Source: DASSBQ01 sp040981125 (GTDB lineage: Bacteria; Nitrospirota; Nitrospiria; Nitrospirales; Nitrospiraceae). Taken from it: DNA of 64,000 nucleotides. Position numbers and translations under genes: made by a program. A model generated the notes under the pieces. The model did not search any database, had not been told where the DNA came from, and worked only from the letters and a program-made list of their open reading frames with translations. The stretch's first letter is position 1; every line of letters begins with the position of its first letter. Below, one piece after another: positions 27,312-35,782 of this stretch. The DNA is taken from NCBI GenBank assembly GCA_040981125.1, contig JANRMQ010000006.1:1-64000 (forward strand), given 5' to 3'.

Positions 27312-27761
27312 ATGAAGAAGACACAAAGTGGGCGCAGTTCTCGACGCTCGCGCTTCCCGGGTTGGGTTCCCAAGGCGGAGAAGCGGAAATCCGGTCGTAG
27401 AGATGCACAGCCGGTTCCAGCTCACATCCGGGTGCTGGGAGCTGAGTTGAGCAAGGACCAACGGGCGTCTATCCGGCAAAAGCTGGACAGGAAGCTCGCA
27501 AAGTTCGCCGGCTCTATCGAGCGGGTGAGTGTGCGGGTAAAAGACGTGAATGGTCCGCGCGGCGGGGTCGATCAGGTCTGCCGGATCAAAGTGGTCCTCA
27601 GCAATCTTCCAAGCGTGATGTTCGAAGCGCAGGACGCCACCCTCGATGTTGCGATCGGCAATGCTCTCGTCGGGACAGAGCGGGCCGTGCGCCGAACTTT
27701 GCAGCGCAGACGCATGAAACCGATCAAAGCCGGGACGCATTCGAGAGTCGGCCTCAGCTGA
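27312..27761 (+). CDS. HPF/RaiA-like ribosome-associated protein inside the trp operon
   Basis: About 149 residues from ATG 27312, preceded by AAAGGGCGG; ATG 27288 and the upstream 27225 are possible longer starts. The C-terminal 95 residues match the S30AE/HPF pattern: an opening strand, a helix rich in Lys (LSKDQRASIRQKLDRKLAKF), RVSVRVKDVNGPRGG, then ATLDVAIGNALVGTERAVRR. The first about 35 residues are very basic, an extension not usual in short HPF. HPF-type proteins bind the 30S subunit and control ribosome hibernation. Placement between trpE and trpG is unusual. Confidence 0.65.
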   Translation: MKKTQSGRSSRRSRFPGWVPKAEKRKSGRRDAQPVPAHIRVLGAELSKDQRASIRQKLDRKLAKFAGSIERVSVRVKDVNGPRGGVDQVCRIKVVLSNLPSVMFEAQDATLDVAIGNALVGTERAVRRTLQRRRMKPIKAGTHSRVGLS

Positions 27762-28085
27762 TTTGACAATGTCCATTGCAGCGGGCAATCGAGCGCCATC
27801 TCGGCTTCCACCGCGCCTGCCCCCTTTCTCTTCGTACGGTCTCTGCCATGACAACCCATTCTTCGTGCCCTGATGAGATCTTGGCGGCGCTACGGGAACG
27901 TGGCGCCGCGCAGGCGAGTTGAACCGTCCAGCTGTCGAGGATGCAAGCGAGCGACAGGCGATAGCCGATGTGCAATCCGCGACCCAGGAAAGCTTGCCAA
28001 GGCACATAGGGTATGGGTACAGTAGCCGGTACCAAACGCCACACGGAATTAGGTATGCCTGGTAGAAGAATAGGTTAAGTCAGTT
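27762..28085. other. 324-bp gap between HPF-like gene and trpG
   Basis: No gene, strong hairpin or convincing promoter seen. Short frames here on the minus strand lack ribosome-binding sites and resemble nothing I know. Confidence 0.4.
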
Positions 28086-28649
28086 ATGCTGCTCATGATC
28101 GACAATTACGATTCCTTTACCTATAACCTGGTTCAATACTTTGGGGAATTGGGGGAAGACGTCCAAGTCTATCGGAACGACAAGATTTCGGTCGAACAGA
28201 TTGAAGACCTGAAGCCGGTCCGCATTGTCATTTCGCCGGGGCCTTGCACACCCAAGGAAGCGGGGGTATCGGTCGAGACCATCCGGCATTTTGGAGGACG
28301 ATTGCCGTTGCTGGGTGTCTGTCTCGGGCATCAGTCTCTGGCAGTGGCGTTCGGCGGCGAAGTGATCCGGGCCGAGCGATTGATGCATGGCAAGACCTCG
28401 ATGGTCCGGCACGATGGGAACACGATCTTTGCGAACCTGCCCAACCCGTTCGAAGCGACCCGCTATCATTCGCTGATCGTGAACCGGCAGAATCTGCCGG
28501 ACTGTTTCGAAGTGTCGGCGGAGACGGCGGAAGGCGAGATCATGGGCATGCGGCACAAGGCCCTAGGCATCGAGGGCGTGCAGTTTCATCCGGAATCTAT
28601 TCTCACGACTTCCGGAAAAGACCTCTTGCGGAACTTCCTGAAGCTCTAG
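28086..28649 (+). CDS. trpG: anthranilate synthase component II, glutamine amidotransferase
   Basis: 187 residues. Supplies ammonia from glutamine to TrpE. The class I amidotransferase triad is visible: Cys in LLGVCLGHQS, and His and Glu in QFHPESILT. The N-terminus MLLMIDNYDSFTYNLVQYF is diagnostic for the TrpG/PabA family. Many bacteria use one such protein for both tryptophan and folate synthesis; its place in the operon indicates at least the tryptophan role. Confidence 0.93.
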   Translation: MLLMIDNYDSFTYNLVQYFGELGEDVQVYRNDKISVEQIEDLKPVRIVISPGPCTPKEAGVSVETIRHFGGRLPLLGVCLGHQSLAVAFGGEVIRAERLMHGKTSMVRHDGNTIFANLPNPFEATRYHSLIVNRQNLPDCFEVSAETAEGEIMGMRHKALGIEGVQFHPESILTTSGKDLLRNFLKL

Positions 28650-28753
28650 CTCATAGCAGACGGCAGACAGCGTATGGCGTATAGCCAAGGAATACAAACA
28701 TCACGAGGGACCCACGGTTGTGCTATCTGCCATAAGCCATTAGCTCCTTTCTT

Positions 28754-29776
28754 ATGATGATCAAAGACGCCATCGCGAAGCTCGCCGACCGGGTCAGCCT
28801 CACTGAAAAGGAGGCGGAGGAAGCGATGTCGGAGATCATGGAGGGCGCCGTGCCGTCCACTCAGATCGCCGCTTACTTGATGGGTCTTCGCATGAAAGGA
28901 GAGACGGTCGAGGAGATTGCCGGATCGGTCCAGGCGATGCGTGCGTATGCGACCAAGATCCGAGTGGCTGATCCCCTCGTGGTCGATACCTGCGGGACAG
29001 GGGGAGATTGCGCGCACACGTTCAACATTTCCTCCACGGCGGCCTTCGTCGTGGCCGGCGGTGGTATCACGGTCGCCAAACACGGCAATCGATCCGTCTC
29101 GTCCAAGTGCGGAAGCGCCGACGTGCTGGCGGCCTTGGGAGTTAAGATCGATCTGCCCGCCGACCGGGTAGCAGACTGCGTCAACGAGGTCGGGATCGGT
29201 TTTCTGTTCGCGCCCCTCTATCACAGCGCGATGAAACACTGCGCCGGCGTGCGACAGGAGCTGGGTATCAGGACGCTGCTCAACATTTTGGGCCCGCTCA
29301 CCAATCCGGCGGGAGCAACGGTGCAGGTGCTCGGGGTGTTCGACGGCAATCTGACTGAACTCCTGGCCAAAGTGCTGATTCATTTGGGGTCACAGCATTG
29401 TTTTATCGTTCATGGGATGGACGGGTTGGATGAGATGACCATCACGGAACGCACCAGAGTCTCGGAAGGCAAAGCGGGTGTCGTGTCGAGTTATTGGATC
29501 GACCCGAAGGACTTTGCGATCCCCCGCGCTCATCCAAAGGATTTGGCCGGCGGCACGCCCGACGACAATGCCCGGATCGTGCGGGATACCCTGCGCGGCA
29601 AGAAAGGCCCCAAGCGCGATGTGGTCTGCCTGAACGCGGCTCCGGCCTTCGTTGCGGCAAAGAAAGTCAAAACATTGCAGGAAGGCTATCAATCGGCCGG
29701 CCGCATCATCGACTCGGGCGCGGCGATGGAGAAACTGGAGCAGTTGATCGCGTTCACCAATCGAGGGACCGCGTGA
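28754..29776 (+). CDS. trpD: anthranilate phosphoribosyltransferase
   Basis: 340 residues. Joins anthranilate to PRPP. Family motifs: MGLRMKGETVEEIAG, the PRPP-loop DTCGTGGD, FNISSTAAFV, KHGNRSVSSKCGSADVL and RTLLNILGPLTNPA. The stop TGA overlaps the GTG start of trpC (GTGA). The 104-bp gap before it contains partly repeated CTATxTGCCATA/ATGGCxTATAGC tracts. Confidence 0.94.
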   Translation: MMIKDAIAKLADRVSLTEKEAEEAMSEIMEGAVPSTQIAAYLMGLRMKGETVEEIAGSVQAMRAYATKIRVADPLVVDTCGTGGDCAHTFNISSTAAFVVAGGGITVAKHGNRSVSSKCGSADVLAALGVKIDLPADRVADCVNEVGIGFLFAPLYHSAMKHCAGVRQELGIRTLLNILGPLTNPAGATVQVLGVFDGNLTELLAKVLIHLGSQHCFIVHGMDGLDEMTITERTRVSEGKAGVVSSYWIDPKDFAIPRAHPKDLAGGTPDDNARIVRDTLRGKKGPKRDVVCLNAAPAFVAAKKVKTLQEGYQSAGRIIDSGAAMEKLEQLIAFTNRGTA

Positions 29777-30597
29777 TTCTTCAACGGATCCTCGAGCACA
29801 AGAAGGCGGAACTGCGGCATAAGCAGAGCCGCGGCTACCTGGCGGAATTAAAAAGCCGAATCCGCGACGCCGGGCCGCCGTTGGAACTTGCCGTAGCGAT
29901 CGATGCAACCCGCACCCGGACGAAACCGGCCTTGATTGCTGAAGTCAAGAAGGCCTCCCCGAGTCTGGGTCTGCTCCGGCCCGAATTCGGGGACCGATTC
30001 GATGCCATTGAGATCGGCACGGCCTATCGCGATCATGGGGCGACGGCGGTTTCCGTCCTGACGGACCGGGATTTTTTTCAGGGAAGTCTTGAGTACCTGG
30101 CCCAAGTGAAGCAGAAAGTCGGACTGCCGGCTCTCAATAAGGAATTCATGGTGGGCGAGGTCCAGTTTTTTGAAGCCAGGGCGAATGGGGCGGATGCCGT
30201 GCTGCTGATCGTGGCAGGATTGGAGCGCCGCCAACTGGTGGACTTTTTTACTCTTGCGCGCGAGTTGTCGATGGATGTGCTCGTGGAGACCCATCATGAG
30301 CGTGAATTGGATATCGTGCTCGAATGGCTGCCGTTGGTTCGCCTCATCGGCATCAACAACCGCGATCTTGAGACCTTTACCAGCGATCTCGCCGTCACGG
30401 ACCGCTTGGCCAAGCGCATTCCGGCCGACAAACTGATTGTCAGCGAGAGCGGCATTCATACGAGAGCAGACGTGGAACGATTGCTCGAGGCCGGGGTCCA
30501 TGCCATGCTCGTCGGCGAATCGCTGATCCGCGCGAATGACATCGGCGCCAAAATCGGCGAGTTGCTCGGAGGCTCGATCAAGAAGGAGGAGGCATGA
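29773..30597 (+). CDS. trpC: indole-3-glycerol-phosphate synthase
   Basis: 274 residues from GTG 29773, overlapping the trpD stop by 4 nt. A longer in-frame ATG lies inside trpD and is not credible. TIM barrel with ILQRILEHKKAELRH, the signature AEVKKASPSLGLLRPEF, KEFMVGEVQFFEAR, and the C-terminal phosphate-binding IVSESGIHTRADVERL, MLVGESLI. Its stop overlaps the ATG of the small lipoprotein gene (ATGA). Confidence 0.93.
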   Translation: MILQRILEHKKAELRHKQSRGYLAELKSRIRDAGPPLELAVAIDATRTRTKPALIAEVKKASPSLGLLRPEFGDRFDAIEIGTAYRDHGATAVSVLTDRDFFQGSLEYLAQVKQKVGLPALNKEFMVGEVQFFEARANGADAVLLIVAGLERRQLVDFFTLARELSMDVLVETHHERELDIVLEWLPLVRLIGINNRDLETFTSDLAVTDRLAKRIPADKLIVSESGIHTRADVERLLEAGVHAMLVGESLIRANDIGAKIGELLGGSIKKEEA

Positions 30598-30908
30598 AAA
30601 GAGGCGAGATGGTCGTGCTGGCTGCGTTCTTACTCCTGGGTGGATGCGCCGGCCAGGATCTGGAAGGCTACTCGAAGCAATATGACGACTGGCTCGGCAG
30701 CACGAAGGATGCGCGGATCAAGGAAATGGGAATACCCACGAAATGTCACTCCTTTGCGGAGGGCGGCGAGGTATGCGAGTGGACGATGCCGACTCAGGAC
30801 GGGCGCAATGAAACAATCGGCCTGACCTTCGATGCGAAAGGCAAAGCTTGCCAATGGAATTACCGAGGTTTCTATGGCCGGCAAAAAAGTACGGCGACCT
30901 GTTCGTAA
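30594..30908 (+). CDS. small lipoprotein embedded in the trp operon
   Basis: 104 residues. AAGGAGG before the ATG, which overlaps the trpC stop by 4 nt. Lipobox LLGGC (Cys about residue 19). Four further cysteines (KCHSF, EVCEW, KACQW, TATC) are spaced as possible two disulfides. A YDDWLGS...EMGIPT segment resembles the lipoprotein at 219-593 and suggests a paralogous family. No known role in tryptophan synthesis. Confidence 0.72.
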   Translation: MKRGEMVVLAAFLLLGGCAGQDLEGYSKQYDDWLGSTKDARIKEMGIPTKCHSFAEGGEVCEWTMPTQDGRNETIGLTFDAKGKACQWNYRGFYGRQKSTATCS

Positions 30909-30926
30909 CAGGATTGACGAGATTCA

Positions 30927-31559
30927 ATGGCGACCCGAGTCAAAATCTGCGGCATCATGAATCCGGATGATGCGGCCGCGGCCGTCGGAGCCGGCGCCGA
31001 TGCGGTAGGCTTCGTGTTGTACCGAAAGAGTCCCCGGTATGTGGAGCCGCAGATGGTCAAAGCCATTGTCGCGAGCCTGCCGCCCTTGGTTGTGCCGGTC
31101 GGCGTCTTCGTCAATGAAGAACCAAAGGTTGTGCGTGATCTCATGGATTCGTGCGGGCTTGCACTGGCTCAACTGCACGGAGACGAATCGGCGGGCTATT
31201 GTGAAACACTGGGGCGCCCCGTCATCAAGGCGATCGGGATCAAAGATCGCGCCTCGCTGCTGGCGTTGGCTGAATACAAAGGAAGGGCCCAAGTGCGCGG
31301 CCTCCTGCTCGATGCCTTCGCCCCGGATACCTACGGCGGAACGGGGCAGACGATCAATTGGACGATCGCGGCCGAAATTGCTAAGTCGATGACGGTCATT
31401 CTCGCCGGAGGCCTCACGCCCGAGAACGTCGCGGCGGCGGTCGCAGCCGTGAGACCCCATGCCGTTGACGTGAGCAGCGGTGTGGAGACAAGTCCCGGAC
31501 AGAAAGATCACGGAAGGATCGTGGCTTTCGTGCAGGCGGCAAAGCTTGCCTCGGCCTGA
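30927..31559 (+). CDS. trpF: phosphoribosylanthranilate isomerase
   Basis: 210 residues. TIM barrel: VKICGIMNPDDA (catalytic Cys), GFVLYRKSPRYV, VGVFVNEEP, LAQLHGDES, LLLDAFAPDTYGGTGQTINW (catalytic Asp region), ILAGGLTPENV and GVDVSSGVE-like VDVSSGVETSPGQKD. Catalyses the Amadori rearrangement before the TrpC step. 18 bp after the small lipoprotein gene. Confidence 0.94.
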   Translation: MATRVKICGIMNPDDAAAAVGAGADAVGFVLYRKSPRYVEPQMVKAIVASLPPLVVPVGVFVNEEPKVVRDLMDSCGLALAQLHGDESAGYCETLGRPVIKAIGIKDRASLLALAEYKGRAQVRGLLLDAFAPDTYGGTGQTINWTIAAEIAKSMTVILAGGLTPENVAAAVAAVRPHAVDVSSGVETSPGQKDHGRIVAFVQAAKLASA

Positions 31560-31585
31560 GACGGTTTCTTATACTGCGACAGGCG

Positions 31586-32839
31586 ATGAAAGAGTCTACC
31601 GGAACGGATGAACATGACATGCTAACTGCAACAAGAACCATGACGGCCGCCATGCCGGACAAGCGAGGCCGATTCGGCCGATACGGCGGACGGTATGTGC
31701 CGGAAACACTCATGCCGGCTCTATTGGAGCTGGAGCGCGAATACGACAAGGCGCGGCGCGATCGACGATTCCAGTCGGAGTTCAAAGCCTATCTGCGACA
31801 ATACGTCGGGCGGCCGACGCCGTTGTATTTCGCAGAGCGGCTCACAAAGAAATTGGGCGGCGCAAAGATCTATTTGAAACGGGAGGATCTGGCCCACACC
31901 GGCGCGCATAAAATCAATAATGCAATCGGACAGGCGCTCCTGGCGCGGCGCATGAAAAAGCCGCGGGTCATCGCGGAAACGGGAGCCGGACAACATGGCG
32001 TGGCGACGGCCACTGTGGCGGCCGTATTCGGTCTCGAATGCGAAATTTATATGGGTACCGAAGATATGGAGCGTCAGGCTCTGAACGTGTTCCGCATGAG
32101 GCTCCTGGGCGCCAAGGTCACGGGAGTCAAGGCCGGCAGCCGGACGCTCAAGGATGCGATCAGCGAGGCGATGCGTGATTGGACGACCAATGTACGGAAC
32201 ACCCACTATATTCTCGGGTCGGTGCTGGGGGCCCATCCCTATCCCATGATGATCCGCGACTTCCAGTCCGTCATCGGACGGGAAGCACGAAAGCAGATGA
32301 TGGCTCATGAGGGCCGGCTGCCTGATTGTCTGGTGGCGTGCGTCGGCGGAGGCAGCAATGCGATCGGGCTGTTTTATGCCTTCATCGGCGATACGCGGGT
32401 CGCGATGGTGGGAGTCGAGGCGGGCGGGCTCGGTATTGCCAGCGGCAAACATGCGGCGCGATTTTCAGGCGGGCACCCCGGAGTCTTGCAAGGCACGATG
32501 ACGTATCTGCTTCAAGATGAACAGGGCCAGATCAATATGACCCACTCCGTATCCGCCGGGCTCGATTACGCCGCCGTCGGTCCCGAACACAGTTACTACC
32601 GGGAAACGGGGAGGGTTCGATATACGTCGGCGACCGATGATGAGGCCTTGGCGGCCTTTGATTTGCTGGCGCGCCAGGAGGGTATTGTGCCGGCTCTGGA
32701 AAGCGCGCACGCGATCGCGGAAGTCGTCAAGCTGGCGCCCACGATGAAGAAGAGCCAGGTCATACTCGCCAATCTTTCAGGCCGCGGCGATAAAGATGTG
32801 CAGCAGGTCGCGAAGTTGCGAGGAGTCGCTTTGCCATGA
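31586..32839 (+). CDS. trpB: tryptophan synthase beta subunit
   Basis: 417 residues from ATG 31586; ATGs at 31619 or 31640 are alternatives close to the usual family start. PLP enzyme joining indole and serine. GRYGGRYVPETLMPALLEL, the PLP lysine in HTGAHKINNAIGQ, AETGAGQHGVATATV, the phosphate-binding CVGGGSNAIG and GLDYAAVGPEHSY are all visible. Stop overlaps the trpA start by 4 nt (ATGA). Confidence 0.95.
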   Translation: MKESTGTDEHDMLTATRTMTAAMPDKRGRFGRYGGRYVPETLMPALLELEREYDKARRDRRFQSEFKAYLRQYVGRPTPLYFAERLTKKLGGAKIYLKREDLAHTGAHKINNAIGQALLARRMKKPRVIAETGAGQHGVATATVAAVFGLECEIYMGTEDMERQALNVFRMRLLGAKVTGVKAGSRTLKDAISEAMRDWTTNVRNTHYILGSVLGAHPYPMMIRDFQSVIGREARKQMMAHEGRLPDCLVACVGGGSNAIGLFYAFIGDTRVAMVGVEAGGLGIASGKHAARFSGGHPGVLQGTMTYLLQDEQGQINMTHSVSAGLDYAAVGPEHSYYRETGRVRYTSATDDEALAAFDLLARQEGIVPALESAHAIAEVVKLAPTMKKSQVILANLSGRGDKDVQQVAKLRGVALP

Positions 32840-33636
32840 GCCGGTTGGAGACGACATTCGGTCGTTTGAAAGCGAACGCGGACAAGGCGCTCGTGACGTA
32901 TATTATGGCCGGCGATCCCACGCTGCATGAAACCGAACAACTGGTGATTGAACTGGAGCGGGCGGGAGCGGATGTAATCGAACTGGGCGTGCCGTTTTCG
33001 GATCCGATTGCCGACGGACCGGTCATTCAACAAGCCGCTGATCGGGCGCTCAAAAGCGGGACATCGCTGCGCGGGATTTTGGCCTCCGTCGCCCATGTGC
33101 GCACCATGACGCAGATCCCGATCGTCCTCATGGCCTACTACAATACGATCCACGCCTTCGGCGCGGCGGACTTTTGTCGAGAGGCGGTGAAGGCCGGCGT
33201 CGATGGGCTGATCGTGCCTGATATGCCGCCGGATGAAGCCGATCCATTGACGGACCCCGCAGGCGAAGCCGGACTGAATCTGATTTTCCTGCTGGCGCCG
33301 ACCAGCACGGCGGCTCGTCGCGCCCTGGTGGCCAAGCGGTCACGGGGTTTTCTCTATTACGTGTCGCTGACCGGCATTACGGGAGCCCGACTTCACGATG
33401 TCGCCGGTGTCGCGGACAATGTCAAGAAGATCAAACAGCAATCGCGCCTGCCGGTCATGGTCGGTTTCGGGGTCGCCACGCCGGAGGATGCGGCCCGCGT
33501 CGCCCATGTCGCGGACGGCGTGATCGTGGGCACGGCTATCGTCCGGCTTGTTGAACAGTACGGCCAGGATCCCGGCATGCTCGAAAAGGTCGGCGCCTTT
33601 GTGCGTTCCTTGAAGAATGCCATGCAGGCGGCGTAA
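32836..33636 (+). CDS. trpA: tryptophan synthase alpha subunit
   Basis: 266 residues. Splits indole-3-glycerol phosphate to indole and glyceraldehyde-3-phosphate, channelling indole to TrpB. TIM barrel with YIMAGDPTL, the catalytic Glu in VIELGVPFSDPIADGP, MAYYNTI, GLIVPDMPPDEAD (Asp), YYVSLTGITGARL and VGFGVATPEDA. Last gene of the trp series. The next ORF, a secreted protein, overlaps its 3' end by 20 nt. Confidence 0.95.
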   Translation: MSRLETTFGRLKANADKALVTYIMAGDPTLHETEQLVIELERAGADVIELGVPFSDPIADGPVIQQAADRALKSGTSLRGILASVAHVRTMTQIPIVLMAYYNTIHAFGAADFCREAVKAGVDGLIVPDMPPDEADPLTDPAGEAGLNLIFLLAPTSTAARRALVAKRSRGFLYYVSLTGITGARLHDVAGVADNVKKIKQQSRLPVMVGFGVATPEDAARVAHVADGVIVGTAIVRLVEQYGQDPGMLEKVGAFVRSLKNAMQAA

Positions 33637-35125
33637 GTCTCCATCCTTGCGTACCAGCGCAGTTGTCCGCTTCGCTCTTTGCTGTTCCGCGGTTTCCGCT
33701 CGTATCGGGGCAATCCTCGCACTCTGGCTGATCCACCTGCTATGTGTTCCCGCTCCGGCCTCGGCGCAGAGCCCGCCGATGGGCGCCATGCTGCTGCGCC
33801 AAAGCGCGGACAATGGACGCTATTTCGCGACTCCGGACGGGCGGATTCGTTACTTGAGCGGCGGCTATGAAGGATCGGAGTTCCAAGACTACGTATTCGG
33901 CGGCGGCACTACGTCGGATTTTCAAACCGCGCTCGACGTATTGTCGCGGCACGGCGGCAATCTGCTCCGTCTGTGGACAAGCGAGAGCAGCAGCGGAAAT
34001 CCCGCGCTGCGAGGCGCGATGCAGATGCCATGGGTACGCTCGGCGGTCTGTTGCGCTGTGGACGGAGCCAACAAGTTCGATCTCTCCAACCTGGATATCG
34101 GAAACCTCGTGAGCCCCGATATCAACGCGAACGCCTACTTTGAGCGGATGCGGGCTCGCGTGCTGGCGGCAAGAGCGGAGGGCGTGTATGTCTCAATCAT
34201 GCTCTGGCACAGCTTCGGCTGGGAGGCCGGCTTGCGGATACCGGGCAGCAAGTCGTGGATGACGCATCCCTTCAACAGCCGGAACAACGTCAATGATGTA
34301 AACGGAGATGTCGATGGAGACGGTCATGGTCTTGAACTCGGCAGCGTCGAACAATCATTTACTCCGTACCAGGAAGCGTATGTGCGCCAAGTCATCGAGA
34401 CCGTGGGCGATTTGGACAACGTGCTCTATGAGATCTGCAACGAATGCTATGACAGCCCCGCGATGAACGCCTGGCAGGACCACTTCGTGGATTTCATCAA
34501 ACGCTATGAGTCCGCGAGGATCTATCGCCATCCGGTCGGGATGACTTCGCTCCAGAACTTTAACAACCGGGTGCTGGCGTTCGGCGCGGCCGATTTTGTC
34601 GCACCGGGAGGGCCGCCTTTTGAAGAAACGCCGCCGGTGAGCACGGGAGCGCAGGTCAGCATTCTGGATATGGACCATGTGGTCCCGTGCACCGGAGCGA
34701 ATGACGCGCGTTGGCCCTGGAAGGCGTTCACCCGGGGACACAATCTCTGGTACATCTACTGTCAGGGCTACGGACGCCCCAATGCCAGCGAAGGGACGGT
34801 CATGGAGCGGATGGGACAGACCGCCGGCTATGCGAATCGGATGGACCTGCGACATTCCGTTCCGGTGTCGGATCCTTCACGCTGTTCGACGGGTTATTGT
34901 TTGATGGGACCTGATTTCGTGTTGGGATTTCTTCCGGGGGGCGGCGCGATCACCCTTGACCTGAATGCGGAAGGGGCGTGGTCTGTGGAGTGGTTCGAAC
35001 CGGCGAGCGGAAATACAAGCGTGATGCCGTCCGTCCGGGACGGCATGATGACCCTCACAGCGCCGTTCCCCGGCGATGCAGTGGTGTTTCTGGTCCGCAA
35101 TGTGCCGCCTACACCGGGCTCATGA
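33617..35125 (+). CDS. secreted glycoside-hydrolase-like protein
   Basis: 502 residues. N-terminal signal segment (AILALWLIHLLCVPAPASAQ). The body looks like a TIM-barrel glycoside hydrolase related to GH5/DUF4038-type enzymes: GGYEGSEFQDYVFGG, FGWEAG, VLYEICNECYD (NE, candidate acid/base) and a later candidate nucleophile region (ILDMDHVV). The last about 90 residues form a small beta-domain (VEWFEPASGNT, PFPGDAVVFLV) like the collagen-binding-type C-terminal domain seen in such proteins. The substrate is unknown. The start overlaps trpA by 20 nt. Confidence 0.68.
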   Translation: MPCRRRKSPSLRTSAVVRFALCCSAVSARIGAILALWLIHLLCVPAPASAQSPPMGAMLLRQSADNGRYFATPDGRIRYLSGGYEGSEFQDYVFGGGTTSDFQTALDVLSRHGGNLLRLWTSESSSGNPALRGAMQMPWVRSAVCCAVDGANKFDLSNLDIGNLVSPDINANAYFERMRARVLAARAEGVYVSIMLWHSFGWEAGLRIPGSKSWMTHPFNSRNNVNDVNGDVDGDGHGLELGSVEQSFTPYQEAYVRQVIETVGDLDNVLYEICNECYDSPAMNAWQDHFVDFIKRYESARIYRHPVGMTSLQNFNNRVLAFGAADFVAPGGPPFEETPPVSTGAQVSILDMDHVVPCTGANDARWPWKAFTRGHNLWYIYCQGYGRPNASEGTVMERMGQTAGYANRMDLRHSVPVSDPSRCSTGYCLMGPDFVLGFLPGGGAITLDLNAEGAWSVEWFEPASGNTSVMPSVRDGMMTLTAPFPGDAVVFLVRNVPPTPGS

Positions 35126-35144
35126 CGGCTGAATGTCCTGTGGA

Positions 35145-35744
35145 TCAGCGTTTCTGCGGCGGCATGAACTTAATCATGTCCGAGGCGAGTTTGGTGGCCA
35201 ATTCCCGCATGTCCGGCCGCATGAAGAGATAGCTCTCTTGGAGTTGGTGCCGGGCCTTCCAGACAATCGCGCCGTTGATCGCGTCAATCAGCCGCATGCT
35301 GAGACCGACCCGCGCGATATTATCTCCTTCTTCCCGCGTATATTCCCAAGCATTGACCTTCACCACGAGCAGGGAGTCGGCATTCAGCGCTTGGCCGATC
35401 CGCACCGCCGATTGTTTGTCCGACTGGCCGGTCGTTTCCATGCGGGAAAAATAGGTGACCAGCGCGTCAAACGCTTCCTTGGTGGCCTGAAAGGTATCGG
35501 TAACCTGTTCGGGAGGAACGACCTTTTCGACCTTCCGGCTCTTGATCAGCACTTTCGCAACGACGTCTTCCACATCCTCCCGGGCACTGTCGTAGTCTCC
35601 GGAAATCGGCAGAATAGCCACGGTTTGAGGGATGAAGCCCCTCGCCGCCGGTCCTTCCCACATCTCCTGCAAACCGCCGCAGCCGGCCAGCAACAACAAA
35701 CTCGACAGAAAGAAGACAAAGAAGGAGGGGCTCGGTGTCGTCAT
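35145..35744 (-). CDS. lipoprotein with CsgG/GNA1162-like fold
   Basis: 199 residues from ATG 35744; a longer frame starts at 35786 but weakens the signal peptide. Lipobox LLLLAGC (Cys about residue 22). The body has VAILPISGDYDSAREDVEDV, ADSLLVVKVNAWEY, RLIDAINGAIVWKAR and LATKLASDMIKFMP, the pattern of CsgG-related lipoproteins (DUF799 and relatives), which assemble at the outer membrane. The gene ends 19 bp before the divergent secreted protein's stop region. Confidence 0.68.
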   Translation of the reverse strand: MTTPSPSFFVFFLSSLLLLAGCGGLQEMWEGPAARGFIPQTVAILPISGDYDSAREDVEDVVAKVLIKSRKVEKVVPPEQVTDTFQATKEAFDALVTYFSRMETTGQSDKQSAVRIGQALNADSLLVVKVNAWEYTREEGDNIARVGLSMRLIDAINGAIVWKARHQLQESYLFMRPDMRELATKLASDMIKFMPPQKR

Positions 35745-35782
35745 AGACCTCACATGAAACAGTATCAGATCCTTGCGTAGCA

